5,347 bases of DNA from NCBI GenBank assembly GCA_024639745.1, contig JAHEHW010000158.1, positions 1-5,347 on the forward strand, read 5' to 3'. Of the stretch, positions 1-5,347 are shown piece after piece; position 1 is the stretch's first letter; every line of letters begins with the position of its first letter. Source of the stretch: Salaquimonas sp. Lineage in GTDB: Bacteria; Pseudomonadota; Alphaproteobacteria; Rhizobiales; Rhizobiaceae. The notes below the pieces were generated by a model. The model was given only the letters and a program-made list of their open reading frames with translations, made no database searches and had not been told where the DNA came from. The translations under genes were made by a program, and so were the position numbers.

Positions 1-1
1 G

Positions 2-625
2 CTACTCGTAACAGGTCTTTCCATGGCCCTGACACCTTTCATCGCAAATACAGCCAGAAAGATAGCTCAGCTACTGGAGAGCCGCGAAAGAACCGAGGGC
101 ATCCTCGAGCCCGAGCTATCTCCTGACCTCGCAGATCATTACATTCTTGCCGGGTACGGACGAATGGGTCAGACGATAGGCGCTTTGCTCGATCAACAGG
201 AAATTCCGCATGTGGGAGTCGATATGGACGCCAATCTTGTCTCAAGATTTCGAAGCACGGGTGGTGGCGTTTTCTACGGGGATGCGCGAGTGCCGGATAT
301 GTTGAAACAACTGAATCTCGCTAGCGCCGGCGGGCTTGTCATCACAGTGGACAACGCACAAGCTGCCGAGCGGATTGTCGAGACAGCCCGAAGGCAGCGT
401 TCCGACATTGCGATTTATGTACGCGCAAAGGATCGTATCCACGCCGAACGGCTCACAGAGCTTGGCGCCAGCCATGTAATCAGAGAAACGGTCGAAGCCA
501 GTCTGCACTTGGGTGAGCTTGTTTTGACAGGAAGCGGCATACCTGAAGAACCAGCGCGCCGGCTTGTCGAAGCCCGGCGCGAGCTTGAATATGAAATCGA
601 CACACAAGAAAAGTACGGCCTCTAA
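2..625 (+). CDS. Kef-type monovalent cation:proton antiporter, C-terminal part (5' partial)
   Basis: This is the C-terminal 207 codons of a CPA2/Kef-family inner-membrane antiporter that exchanges K+ or Na+ for H+. The frame is open to the window edge, and the first residues (LLVTGLSMALTPFIA) look like the last transmembrane helix of the exchanger domain. The ATG at 23 is therefore internal and the true start lies upstream. After a short linker comes a TrkA-N (RCK) domain, counted from the Met at 23: Rossmann strand with GYGRMG at 44-49, acidic strand end VDMD at 66-69, and FYGDA at 84-88. The end (RETVEASLHLGELVL) resembles the KefB/KefC tail. No TrkA-C domain follows. In studied Kef proteins, nucleotide and glutathione adducts bound at this domain gate the channel; whether that holds here is not shown. 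Family is secure, but the ion and the Kef subtype are not. A 141-base gap separates it from the next gene. Confidence 0.9.
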   Translation, partial: LLVTGLSMALTPFIANTARKIAQLLESRERTEGILEPELSPDLADHYILAGYGRMGQTIGALLDQQEIPHVGVDMDANLVSRFRSTGGGVFYGDARVPDMLKQLNLASAGGLVITVDNAQAAERIVETARRQRSDIAIYVRAKDRIHAERLTELGASHVIRETVEASLHLGELVLTGSGIPEEPARRLVEARRELEYEIDTQEKYGL

Positions 626-730
626 TTGCGTGCGGAAAGGCAAGACCGCCTATTGGTCGCTGGCATGTTCCTGCGCCCTCTTTAAACATTCAATTTCATG
701 CATATGTGGGGGGCAACAAAAAGCACAGGA

Positions 731-760
731 TTTACCATCTGTCACCAAACGACATAAGTT
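731..760 (+). promoter_or_regulatory. Possible promoter just before the persulfide dioxygenase gene
   Basis: A -35-like TTTACC (731-736) and a -10-like TAAGTT (755-760) are 18 bases apart. Only six bases separate the -10-like hexamer from the ATG at 767, so transcription from it would start at or next to the start codon and give a leaderless mRNA. No Shine-Dalgarno sequence precedes this ATG, which fits that reading. The rest of the 626-766 gap shows no clear terminator and no convincing operator for BigR or SqrR, the known regulators of such genes. The hexamers are weak matches that could occur by chance. Confidence 0.3.
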
Positions 761-766
761 AGAACA

Positions 767-1669
767 ATGTTTAGAAAAATTAGCCAATCAAATGGTCCGA
801 ATTCGCCGACTGTCGCCGGCTTTTATGACGAGGCCAGCGGCAGTTGCCAATACGTCGTGATTGACGAGGAGACACGGCATGCTGCTCTTATCGATATCGT
901 CCAGGATTTCGAACCGGCTGAAGCGGCTACGAGTTTTCGCTCGGCGCAGGAAATTCTCGATTTTGTAAAACAGGAAGGTCTTACCGTCGACTGGATACTC
1001 GACACACATCCCCATGCGGATCACCTGATGGCCTCGGCATGGCTGAAGGAACAGTTGGGCGCACCAACGGCTATTGGCGAAAAAATAATCGAGATCGCTG
1101 AGCTATGGCGAAAGTTTTATAATCTCCCGCACGCATTCGATCCCAGTGCGGATTTCAACCGGCTATTTGCAGACGGAGAAAAGTTCGAGATCGGGAACCT
1201 TGAGGTCAGCGTAATGCTTTCGCCAGGGCACACGCTCGGCTCCGTCAGTTATCTGGTAGGCAAGGATGCGGCTTTTCTGCACGATACGTTCATGCATGTC
1301 GATGCGGGCACCGCGCGAACTGATTTTCCGGGCGGTTCGGCAGCAATGCTCTACCAATCGCTTCAGGAAATTCTAGCCCTGCCCGACGAGACAAGGCTTT
1401 TCATCGGCCACGATTATGGCACGAAAACCCGCGATGAACCGGCTTGGGAATCGATCGTTGCAGAACAGAAATCGCAGAATCCGCATTTGAGTCGGGGCAT
1501 TGGCGAGAAAGAATACGTCAAACTTAGAACGGAACGCGACCAGACGCTGAAGCTACCGGACAGAATGTTGTATGCGCTGCAGGTCAATCTGCGAGGCGGG
1601 CGGCTGCCGAAAGCCGAGGATGACGGCGTGAACTACTTCAAGATACCCGCCAATCGAAATTGGCGATGA
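767..1669 (+). CDS. MBL-fold persulfide dioxygenase (ETHE1/Blh-like)
   Basis: A 300-residue metallo-beta-lactamase-fold protein of the ETHE1/Blh type. Such enzymes are cytoplasmic iron dioxygenases that oxidise glutathione persulfide to sulfite and glutathione during sulfide or persulfide detoxification. Visible motifs are HPHADH at 81-86, PGHT with His155, HDT with Asp173 and GHDY with His215. By analogy with ETHE1, His81, His155 and Asp173 would be the three iron ligands. The GTARTDFPGG segment at 181-190 and the C-terminal NLRGGRLPKAEDDGVNYFKIP are characteristic of this subgroup and argue against glyoxalase II. An in-frame stop at 755-757 makes ATG 767 the only upstream ATG available; the first dozen residues precede the conserved fold, and no Shine-Dalgarno sequence is seen. 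It is the first gene of a three-gene run, and the rhodanese begins 15 bases after its stop. Family is confident; the substrate is inferred. Confidence 0.9.
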   Translation: MFRKISQSNGPNSPTVAGFYDEASGSCQYVVIDEETRHAALIDIVQDFEPAEAATSFRSAQEILDFVKQEGLTVDWILDTHPHADHLMASAWLKEQLGAPTAIGEKIIEIAELWRKFYNLPHAFDPSADFNRLFADGEKFEIGNLEVSVMLSPGHTLGSVSYLVGKDAAFLHDTFMHVDAGTARTDFPGGSAAMLYQSLQEILALPDETRLFIGHDYGTKTRDEPAWESIVAEQKSQNPHLSRGIGEKEYVKLRTERDQTLKLPDRMLYALQVNLRGGRLPKAEDDGVNYFKIPANRNWR

Positions 1670-1684
1670 AGAAAGGAGACTGAA

Positions 1685-2071
1685 ATGAAAACCGAAACCG
1701 TAGATGCCGGCAGACTGGAAACCTGGACCATCGATGAGGTCGCAGATGCTTACGACAAAAACGACATCGCGCTCATCGACGTGAGAACGGCGCAGGAATA
1801 TCTCCTTGAACATATCGAAGGTGCCCTGCTACTTCCCATGCCATTCTTATCGCCCGGAAAATTGCCATCTCAGGAGGGGAAAAAGCTGGTTTTCTATTGT
1901 GGATCGGGCATACGCTCCGAGAAAGTGGCCCGTCGCTGCATGGAAAGCGGGATGAAGAATATCGCGCATATGGAAGGTGGGTTCGGCGCGTGGAAAAAGG
2001 CCGGGAAACCCTATATGGGCACCGATGTTTCGACGGGTGCTCCGAAAAGGGTCGAAGGAAAGACTGCTTGA
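1685..2071 (+). CDS. Single-domain rhodanese sulfurtransferase
   Basis: A 128-residue protein with one rhodanese domain and no signal peptide, so probably cytoplasmic. The IDVR motif at 31-34 and the active-site loop CGSGIRS at 72-78, with Cys72 as the persulfide-carrying cysteine, are intact. The domain ends with GGFGAWKKAGKP (98-109), the usual last helix, followed by a polar tail of about 18 residues. Rhodaneses move sulfane sulfur between donors such as thiosulfate or glutathione persulfide and thiol acceptors. A strong AGGAG at 1674-1678 lies six bases before the ATG. Its place directly after a persulfide dioxygenase matches known pairings of the two activities, which are fused into one protein in some bacteria. 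It probably supplies or consumes persulfide for its neighbour; the direction cannot be told from the sequence. Confidence 0.92.
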   Translation: MKTETVDAGRLETWTIDEVADAYDKNDIALIDVRTAQEYLLEHIEGALLLPMPFLSPGKLPSQEGKKLVFYCGSGIRSEKVARRCMESGMKNIAHMEGGFGAWKKAGKPYMGTDVSTGAPKRVEGKTA

Positions 2072-2102
2072 AGTGACGCTATGCAATTGAGGAGGAGGAC
2101 TG

Positions 2103-3086
2103 ATGGGTGACCGCTACGGGGTTGCTATCCTCGGACTTGGAGCGATCGGTCGCCGCATGCTGGCAAATATGCCAAGGCAGGGTCGCCTCGAAATCGTAGG
2201 AGCATTCGATCTGTCGGAAGACGCCGCAAGATCGGCTAAACGGGATTTCGAATGGCTTAGAATTTTTGACTCTGCGGATGCGCTGATTGCCTCAGATGAG
2301 GTCGATCTGGTCTATATTGGTGTCCCGCCAAGAGCACACGCGACCTATGCCCAGGCGGCGATGGCGACTGGAAAGTCCATCTTTTGCGAAAAACCGCTGG
2401 GAATCGATCTAGACGAAAGCCACCAATTGGCTGATGCCGCGGAAACGCATCGCAAGCTTTCTTTGGTAAACCTTTCGCTTGCAGGCGCCCGCGCGACCTC
2501 GGAAATCCGTTCGGCATTGCAGGCCAGCGAGATGGGTCGGATTCTCGGTGCGGAAATAAAGCTACATTTCTCGAAATGGCCGAGACCGTTTCAGGAACAA
2601 GCCGAATGGCTTGCTGGCCGCGATCAGGGCGGCTTTTCACGCGAAGTTGCGACGCATTTTTTCTACATGCTCGAAAACCTACTTGGCCGGGGCAGCATCG
2701 AACAATCCTTCATACGTTTGCCCGATGACGGCAAAAGCGCGGAAACCCATCTGGTTGCTAGCATCAGTTTCGGTGCAATTCCGATGAGTATAACGGGCTC
2801 AGTGGGCGGCGTTGGCCCGGATATTGTCGAGTGCATTTTCTGGGGCGAACGCAAATCCTTCCGCACGACCGATTTCTACCGGTTGTGGTATTCGGAAAAT
2901 GAGAATTGGCAGGAGCGTTTCCCCGAAATCGAAAACCCTGCCCTTGACGCTTACATGTCGCAACTAGACGAACTCGTTCGGGCGCTAGACGGCAAGACTC
3001 ATGTCTTGCCGGACTTCCGTACGGCCTACCGCACCCAGTGTCTCATAGAAGAACTTATATCCGGCGAGCTGCCAGCGCGAGCCTGA
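2103..3086 (+). CDS. Gfo/Idh/MocA-family NAD(P)-dependent oxidoreductase
   Basis: A 327-residue protein with the two-domain Gfo/Idh/MocA architecture. The N-terminal Rossmann fold has GLGAIG at 11-16, followed by an acidic residue at a strand end (AFDLS, Asp36) that often favours NAD. The family's hallmark EKP is at 96-98 (FCEKPLG), with Lys97 as the usual catalytic or binding lysine. The C-terminal substrate domain starts near residue 125 and contains GGFSREVATHF (176-186), where His185 fits the conserved histidine position. Members act on sugars, inositols, biliverdin and other hydroxy or keto compounds, so the substrate cannot be named. A GAGGAGG Shine-Dalgarno sequence sits just before the ATG, and a 31-base gap follows the rhodanese, so it is probably cotranscribed with the sulfur genes. 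Its role beside them is unexplained. It ends 7 bases from the oppositely oriented dodecin gene. Confidence 0.9.
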   Translation: MGDRYGVAILGLGAIGRRMLANMPRQGRLEIVGAFDLSEDAARSAKRDFEWLRIFDSADALIASDEVDLVYIGVPPRAHATYAQAAMATGKSIFCEKPLGIDLDESHQLADAAETHRKLSLVNLSLAGARATSEIRSALQASEMGRILGAEIKLHFSKWPRPFQEQAEWLAGRDQGGFSREVATHFFYMLENLLGRGSIEQSFIRLPDDGKSAETHLVASISFGAIPMSITGSVGGVGPDIVECIFWGERKSFRTTDFYRLWYSENENWQERFPEIENPALDAYMSQLDELVRALDGKTHVLPDFRTAYRTQCLIEELISGELPARA

Positions 3087-3093
3087 GCACCGC

Positions 3094-3303
3094 TTAGGAC
3101 TCGTAGCGAAATCCTACCTTCAAGACGACCTGATAGTGCGCCACTTTTCCGTCTTCAATGTGCCCCCGAGTTTCGAGCACTTCGAACCAGTTGAGATGAT
3201 CCAGTTTCTTCGCCGCGGTTGAAATCGCATTTTCGATTGCATCCTCGATCGAGGTTTTCGAACTGCCGGCAATCTCGGAAATGGCATAAACGCTATCGGA
3301 CAT
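3094..3303 (-). CDS. Dodecin family flavin-binding protein
   Basis: A 69-residue protein covering the whole dodecin family length. Dodecins form hollow twelve-subunit cytoplasmic spheres that store or buffer flavins such as FMN, riboflavin or lumichrome and protect against flavin photochemistry. The order is a beta strand (VYAISEIAGSS), a long helix (SIEDAIENAISTAAKKL, 18-34), then two strands ending HYQVVLKVGFRYE. Trp39 and Gln58 correspond to the flavin-stacking tryptophan and flavin-contacting glutamine of characterised dodecins (Trp36 and Gln55 in Halobacterium). A GGAGG Shine-Dalgarno sequence at 3311-3315 (minus strand) lies seven bases before the ATG. The gene is downstream of the glutathione transferase on the same strand with a 128-base gap that contains an EcfG-type promoter, so it is probably transcribed on its own under stress. 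Identification is very secure; the ligand is not known. Confidence 0.95.
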   Translation of the reverse strand: MSDSVYAISEIAGSSKTSIEDAIENAISTAAKKLDHLNWFEVLETRGHIEDGKVAHYQVVLKVGFRYES

Positions 3304-3323
3304 GGGTTGACCTCCATCTGTCT

Positions 3324-3341
3324 GGGTTGGCTGCAGCCCCC
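3324..3341 (-). other. Short GC-rich inverted repeat in the predicted dodecin mRNA leader
   Basis: On the minus strand the leader can pair GGG with CCC and then GGC with GCC, with an AA bulge on one side and a TGCA loop. The core GGCTGCAGCC (3329-3338) is a perfect 10-base palindrome. It ends nine bases upstream of the Shine-Dalgarno sequence at 3311-3315, so it could affect ribosome access or mRNA stability. The stem is short and no run of T follows it, so it is not a terminator. It may be chance. Confidence 0.3.
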
Positions 3342-3392
3342 GGAGACGATGGTATCATTGAATCTCATGGAGACTGCTGCAATTGACGGAAG

Positions 3393-3417
3393 AACGCGCC
3401 TGAAAGACACGCGTTCC
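3393..3417 (-). promoter_or_regulatory. Predicted EcfG (general stress sigma factor) promoter of the dodecin gene
   Basis: Read on the minus strand, GGAAC (3417-3413) is followed by exactly 16 bases and then CGTT (3396-3393). This matches the alphaproteobacterial EcfG/RpoE2/SigT consensus GGAAC-N16-17-CGTT with no mismatch. Transcription would begin near 3386, giving a leader of about 80 bases before the dodecin ATG at 3303. The site lies between the stop of the glutathione transferase gene (3432) and the dodecin, where a promoter would be expected. The same bases form an inverted repeat, GAACGCG/CGCGTTC, because the two promoter elements are partly complementary. It has not been shown to be active. 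Confidence 0.7.
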
Positions 3418-3431
3418 GAAAAAACTTCGGA

Positions 3432-4295
3432 TCACGTGCCAACGGTGAGCTTGTCTTGGGTCTTCGTTTCGAAATCGCTGGCATCATGGCGCTCGTGCAA
3501 TTGCATTGCCGGATCGCCGAAGGTTCGGTTCACCATTCGCCCACGTTGAACGGGTTTTCTTTCATCGATCCGTTTGGCCCAGTCGACCACATTCTTGTAC
3601 GAAGCCGCATTGAGGAATTCCGCGGCATTGTAGAGACGGCCAAGGACCAGCTGTCCATACCATGGCCAGATAGCGATATCCGCTATCGTGTAATCATCGC
3701 CGCTGACAAAAGGATTGCCGGAAAGGCGCCGATCCAGCACATCGAGTTGGCGCTTCACTTCCATCGTATAGCGATCGATCGGATACTGCCATTTCTCCGG
3801 TGCATAGGCGTAGAAATGACCAAAGCCGCCGCCGAGATACGGCGCGCTCCCCATTTGCCAGAACAACCACGACAGGCATTCAGCCCGGGCTGCTGGGTCC
3901 TCGGGAATAAATGCTCCGAATTTCTCGGCTAGATGGAGCAGAATGGCGCCGGACTCGAATACCCGGATTGGTTTCTCCCCGCTCTGATCCAATAGAGCCG
4001 GAATCTTTGAGTTGGGATTGATATCGACGAAACCGCTCCCGAACTGATCGCCATCGCCGATGCGTATAAGCCAGGCATCGTATTCCGCCTCTTTGATGCC
4101 CATGGAGAGGAGCTCCTCGAACATCACCGTTGCCTTGACGCCATTAGGGGTCGCCAATGAGTAGAGTTGAAACGGGTGCTGGCCGACCGGCAGAGCTTTC
4201 TCATGAGTCGCGCCAGCCACAGGCCGATTTATCTTGGCAAATTTACCGCCGTTTTCCGCATCCCATTTCCAGATTTTCCGTGGTTCATAACCCAT
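3432..4295 (-). CDS. yghU: YghU-like glutathione transferase (Nu class, disulfide reductase)
   Basis: A 287-residue Nu-class glutathione transferase, collinear with E. coli YghU, which is about the same length. Nu-class enzymes bind two glutathione molecules, or GSSG, and act mainly as glutathione-dependent disulfide and peroxide reductases in the cytoplasm. Numbered from the Met at 4295, the N-terminal extension (KIWKWDAENGGKFAKINRPV) and THEKALPVG at 30-38 are YghU hallmarks. The thioredoxin-like domain has LYSLATPNG (44-52), with the family's Thr-Pro-Asn active-site turn, then SKIPAL (96-101) and the glutathione-binding ESGAI (114-118). The helical domain has GGGFGHFY (155-162) and DYTIADIAIWPW (201-212). 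The signature end LHERHDASDFET (267-278) is intact. An in-frame ATG at 4337 would add 14 residues but has no ribosome binding site and no family support. The gene is divergent from the M1-like gene and upstream of dodecin. Confidence 0.93.
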   Translation of the reverse strand: MGYEPRKIWKWDAENGGKFAKINRPVAGATHEKALPVGQHPFQLYSLATPNGVKATVMFEELLSMGIKEAEYDAWLIRIGDGDQFGSGFVDINPNSKIPALLDQSGEKPIRVFESGAILLHLAEKFGAFIPEDPAARAECLSWLFWQMGSAPYLGGGFGHFYAYAPEKWQYPIDRYTMEVKRQLDVLDRRLSGNPFVSGDDYTIADIAIWPWYGQLVLGRLYNAAEFLNAASYKNVVDWAKRIDERKPVQRGRMVNRTFGDPAMQLHERHDASDFETKTQDKLTVGT

Positions 4296-4305
4296 AATGT
4301 CTGTG

Positions 4306-4311
4306 CCTTTT
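4306..4311 (-). promoter_or_regulatory. Ribosome binding site that supports the 4295 start of yghU
   Basis: On the minus strand AAAAGG ends 10 bases before the ATG at 4295. The alternative in-frame ATG at 4337 has nothing similar ahead of it. Together with the MGYEPRKIWKW start, which lines up with the beginning of YghU proteins, this selects the shorter product. The spacing is a little long, so it is a moderate rather than strong site. Confidence 0.6.
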
Positions 4312-4367
4312 CGTTTCAGGGAACTTCTTGAATTCATTCAGCACGATTGCAGCGGCTGTTTCGACTT

Positions 4368-4380
4368 ACCTAGGCTAGGT
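4368..4380. promoter_or_regulatory. Palindrome ACCTA-GGC-TAGGT, possible operator between divergent genes
   Basis: A perfect inverted repeat of five bases per arm around a three-base centre sits in the 176-base gap between the divergent yghU and M1-like genes, about 73 bases from the yghU ATG and 91 from the M1-like ATG. Symmetry, size and place suit a dimeric repressor or activator. No regulator gene is present in the window, and the motif was not matched to a named regulator. The adjoining GGAAC on the minus strand (4383-4379) overlaps one arm but lacks a CGTT partner. Confidence 0.35.
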
Positions 4381-4437
4381 TCCCGCAGATTCAATTCTTG
4401 CTCTGGCGCGCCCATGCGGCAGCAGATTCGGATGCTC

Positions 4438-4465
4438 TTGGATCAGGTGGACAACACCCTAATTT
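4438..4465 (+). promoter_or_regulatory. Possible promoter just before the M1-like peptidase gene
   Basis: TTGGAT (4438-4443) and TAATTT (4460-4465) are separated by 16 bases, resembling housekeeping -35 and -10 elements. The -10-like hexamer ends six bases before the ATG at 4472, so the transcript would start at about the first codon. No Shine-Dalgarno sequence is present before this ATG. The arrangement repeats that seen before the gene at 767. Both hexamers are imperfect matches. Confidence 0.35.
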
Positions 4466-4471
4466 GTACTC

Positions 4472-5347
4472 ATGTTGCAAAAGCTACCCGCTCGCATACC
4501 GGATCTAAATCCAAGAAACCTGGCGATTTTGTTTTTTGTTCTGCTGGGCTGTGCCATATTCCTCATGCCGCGCGTAGTACCGTCAGCGGAACACTCCGAA
4601 AGACCTGTGCGAGAGATCGTTCTGACCATCGATCCGCAAACTGGCGACTTCGAGATCACCCAAAGGCTTAGTGATTCGCCGGAAACCATCCGCTTTGCAG
4701 CTTCCGACTGGGTAACAGTCGAAAAGGTCGAGAGCGGCGGCGAGATCATAAAGCCAGACGGTACTGCCCAAGTATACAACATCGAAAATCCCGGTTCCGC
4801 CACGGCTTCCCCGGTTGTCATCGAACTGAGCGGAAAATTGCCACCGCAAAGTGACAGGATACAGGCCGGAAGCGTCAATCCAGATGGCGGCTATCTGCTA
4901 GGAGGGGCCGAATGGTTGGCTTCTCCCGATTCGGCGAAAACCGTTTATCGCATCACCCTTGACGTACCAGAAAGTTACACGGCGCTGGCGACGGGGTCAT
5001 TTATCTCCGAGCGCAGAAAGAATAATCGGTACCAGGCAACCTTCGAGCATGTGGACGCAGGCGACGAAATTGGCATTTTTTTCGGTCCATACGAAATCAA
5101 CGAAAGGATCGGAGAAAACTACAGGATAAGAACATATTTTCGCAGTGAAGACGCAGGCCGTGCTTCGGCATTCCTGGATTCCTCGGAACGCTATTTGAGA
5201 CGCTATTCCAAACTGATTGGCGAATACCCCTACGACTCGTTTGCGATTGTTTCGGCGCCATTGCCGGTCGGTCTCGGCTTTGCCGGAATGACGTATGTAA
5301 GTCAGGACATCCTCGAGCATGATTACATGCTCGGCCGATCGCTCGCT
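4472..5347 (+). CDS. M1-metallopeptidase-like protein, N-terminal part (3' partial)
   Basis: The frame is open from the ATG at 4472 to the last base, giving 292 codons with no stop. Residues 17-32 (LAILFFVLLGCAIFLM) form one hydrophobic segment after a basic N-terminus, so the protein is anchored in the inner membrane or exported. A lipobox-like LLGC is present, but the hydrophobic run continues past the Cys, making a lipoprotein less likely. The rest matches the N-terminal beta domain and the start of the catalytic domain of M1 peptidases: GGYLLGGAEWLA (139-150), TLDVPESYTALATG (162-175), FFGPYEI (203-209), then YLRRYSKLIGEYPYDSFAIV (241-260) and APLPVGLGFAGMTYVS (262-277). The GxMEN motif expected in this last stretch of aminopeptidases is absent. 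The zinc motif HExxH should follow within a few residues but lies outside the window. An in-frame TAA at 4460-4462 rules out a longer start. Family is fairly sure; enzymatic activity and substrate are unknown. Confidence 0.8.
   Translation, partial: MLQKLPARIPDLNPRNLAILFFVLLGCAIFLMPRVVPSAEHSERPVREIVLTIDPQTGDFEITQRLSDSPETIRFAASDWVTVEKVESGGEIIKPDGTAQVYNIENPGSATASPVVIELSGKLPPQSDRIQAGSVNPDGGYLLGGAEWLASPDSAKTVYRITLDVPESYTALATGSFISERRKNNRYQATFEHVDAGDEIGIFFGPYEINERIGENYRIRTYFRSEDAGRASAFLDSSERYLRRYSKLIGEYPYDSFAIVSAPLPVGLGFAGMTYVSQDILEHDYMLGRSLA

Noticed and set aside
23..25. ATG at 23 as the start of the first gene
   Set aside because: The frame is open upstream to the window edge and the residues before it (LLVTGLS) continue the last exchanger-domain helix, so the gene is cut by the window and does not start here.
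17..29. Lipoprotein signal in the M1-like protein (LLGC)
   Set aside because: The hydrophobic segment continues for several residues beyond the Cys, which is unlike a normal lipobox; a signal anchor or ordinary signal peptide fits better. Coordinates here are residue numbers in the protein, corresponding to about bases 4520-4558.
688..703. SqrR-like site ATTC-N8-GCAT upstream of the persulfide dioxygenase
   Set aside because: The second half should read GAAT for the remembered motif; one half-site mismatch in an AT-rich stretch is too weak to call.
564..860. 98-residue open frame on the + strand bridging the first two genes
   Set aside because: It overlaps the Kef end and the dioxygenase start in another frame and shows no domain or ribosome binding site.
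3415..3431. Hairpin TCCGAA/TTCGGA next to the yghU stop codon as a terminator
   Set aside because: The stem is only six pairs, AT-rich at the loop, and no T run follows it on the minus strand. It also overlaps the -35 element of the EcfG promoter.
3456..3932. 158-residue open frame on the + strand inside yghU
   Set aside because: It is antisense to a clear glutathione transferase gene, has no recognisable domain, and is a codon-bias shadow.
4296..4337. Longer yghU product starting at the ATG at 4337
   Set aside because: It has no ribosome binding site, the added residues (MNSRSSLKRKGTDI) have no counterpart in YghU, and the start at 4295 gives the usual family length.
4359..4383. A second EcfG promoter ahead of yghU
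   Set aside because: GGAAC is present on the minus strand, but CGAA rather than CGTT occurs downstream and at a 15-base spacing, so the -10 element does not match.
4297..4671. 124-residue open frame on the + strand across the intergenic region
   Set aside because: It overlaps the M1-like gene in another frame, resembles no family, and has Cys-, Arg- and Ser-rich composition typical of a non-coding frame.

Overview
The window looks like bacterial chromosome from an alphaproteobacterium, probably of the Rhizobiales type. This is inferred from the moderate-to-high GC coding sequence, from protein families typical of that group, and from one sequence matching the alphaproteobacterial EcfG stress promoter consensus (GGAAC, 16 bases, CGTT). 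The genus cannot be read from this sequence. No RNA gene, insertion sequence, CRISPR array, prophage gene or integration site was seen.

Layout. (1) Bases 2-625, + strand: the C-terminal end of a Kef-type cation:proton antiporter with its nucleotide-binding TrkA-N domain; the gene begins before the window. (2) Bases 767-3086, + strand: a compact three-gene run made of an ETHE1/Blh-type persulfide dioxygenase, a single-domain rhodanese and a Gfo/Idh/MocA oxidoreductase, with gaps of 15 and 31 bases and strong ribosome binding sites inside the run. (3) Bases 3094-4295, - strand: a YghU-type (Nu-class) glutathione transferase followed by a dodecin. The dodecin appears to have its own EcfG-type promoter. 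Its stop codon lies 7 bases from the stop of the oxidoreductase gene, so the two groups converge. (4) Bases 4472-5347, + strand: the N-terminal 292 codons of a membrane-anchored or exported M1-metallopeptidase-like protein that runs off the end of the window, apparently just before its zinc motif.

How the genes may work together. Four neighbouring genes belong to families that handle glutathione: Kef (gated by glutathione adducts in studied members), persulfide dioxygenase (oxidises glutathione persulfide), rhodanese (moves sulfane sulfur to or from thiols) and YghU (glutathione-dependent disulfide reductase). Dodecin, a flavin-storage protein, fits a redox or stress theme. The locus therefore reads as a thiol, persulfide and electrophile stress neighbourhood. 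This link is inference from gene families and order. The Gfo/Idh enzyme has no known place in that chemistry and is the least explained member. No wholly new system is evident. The best leads are the dodecin promoter, the M1-like protein without a GxMEN motif, and two genes that may be translated from leaderless transcripts.
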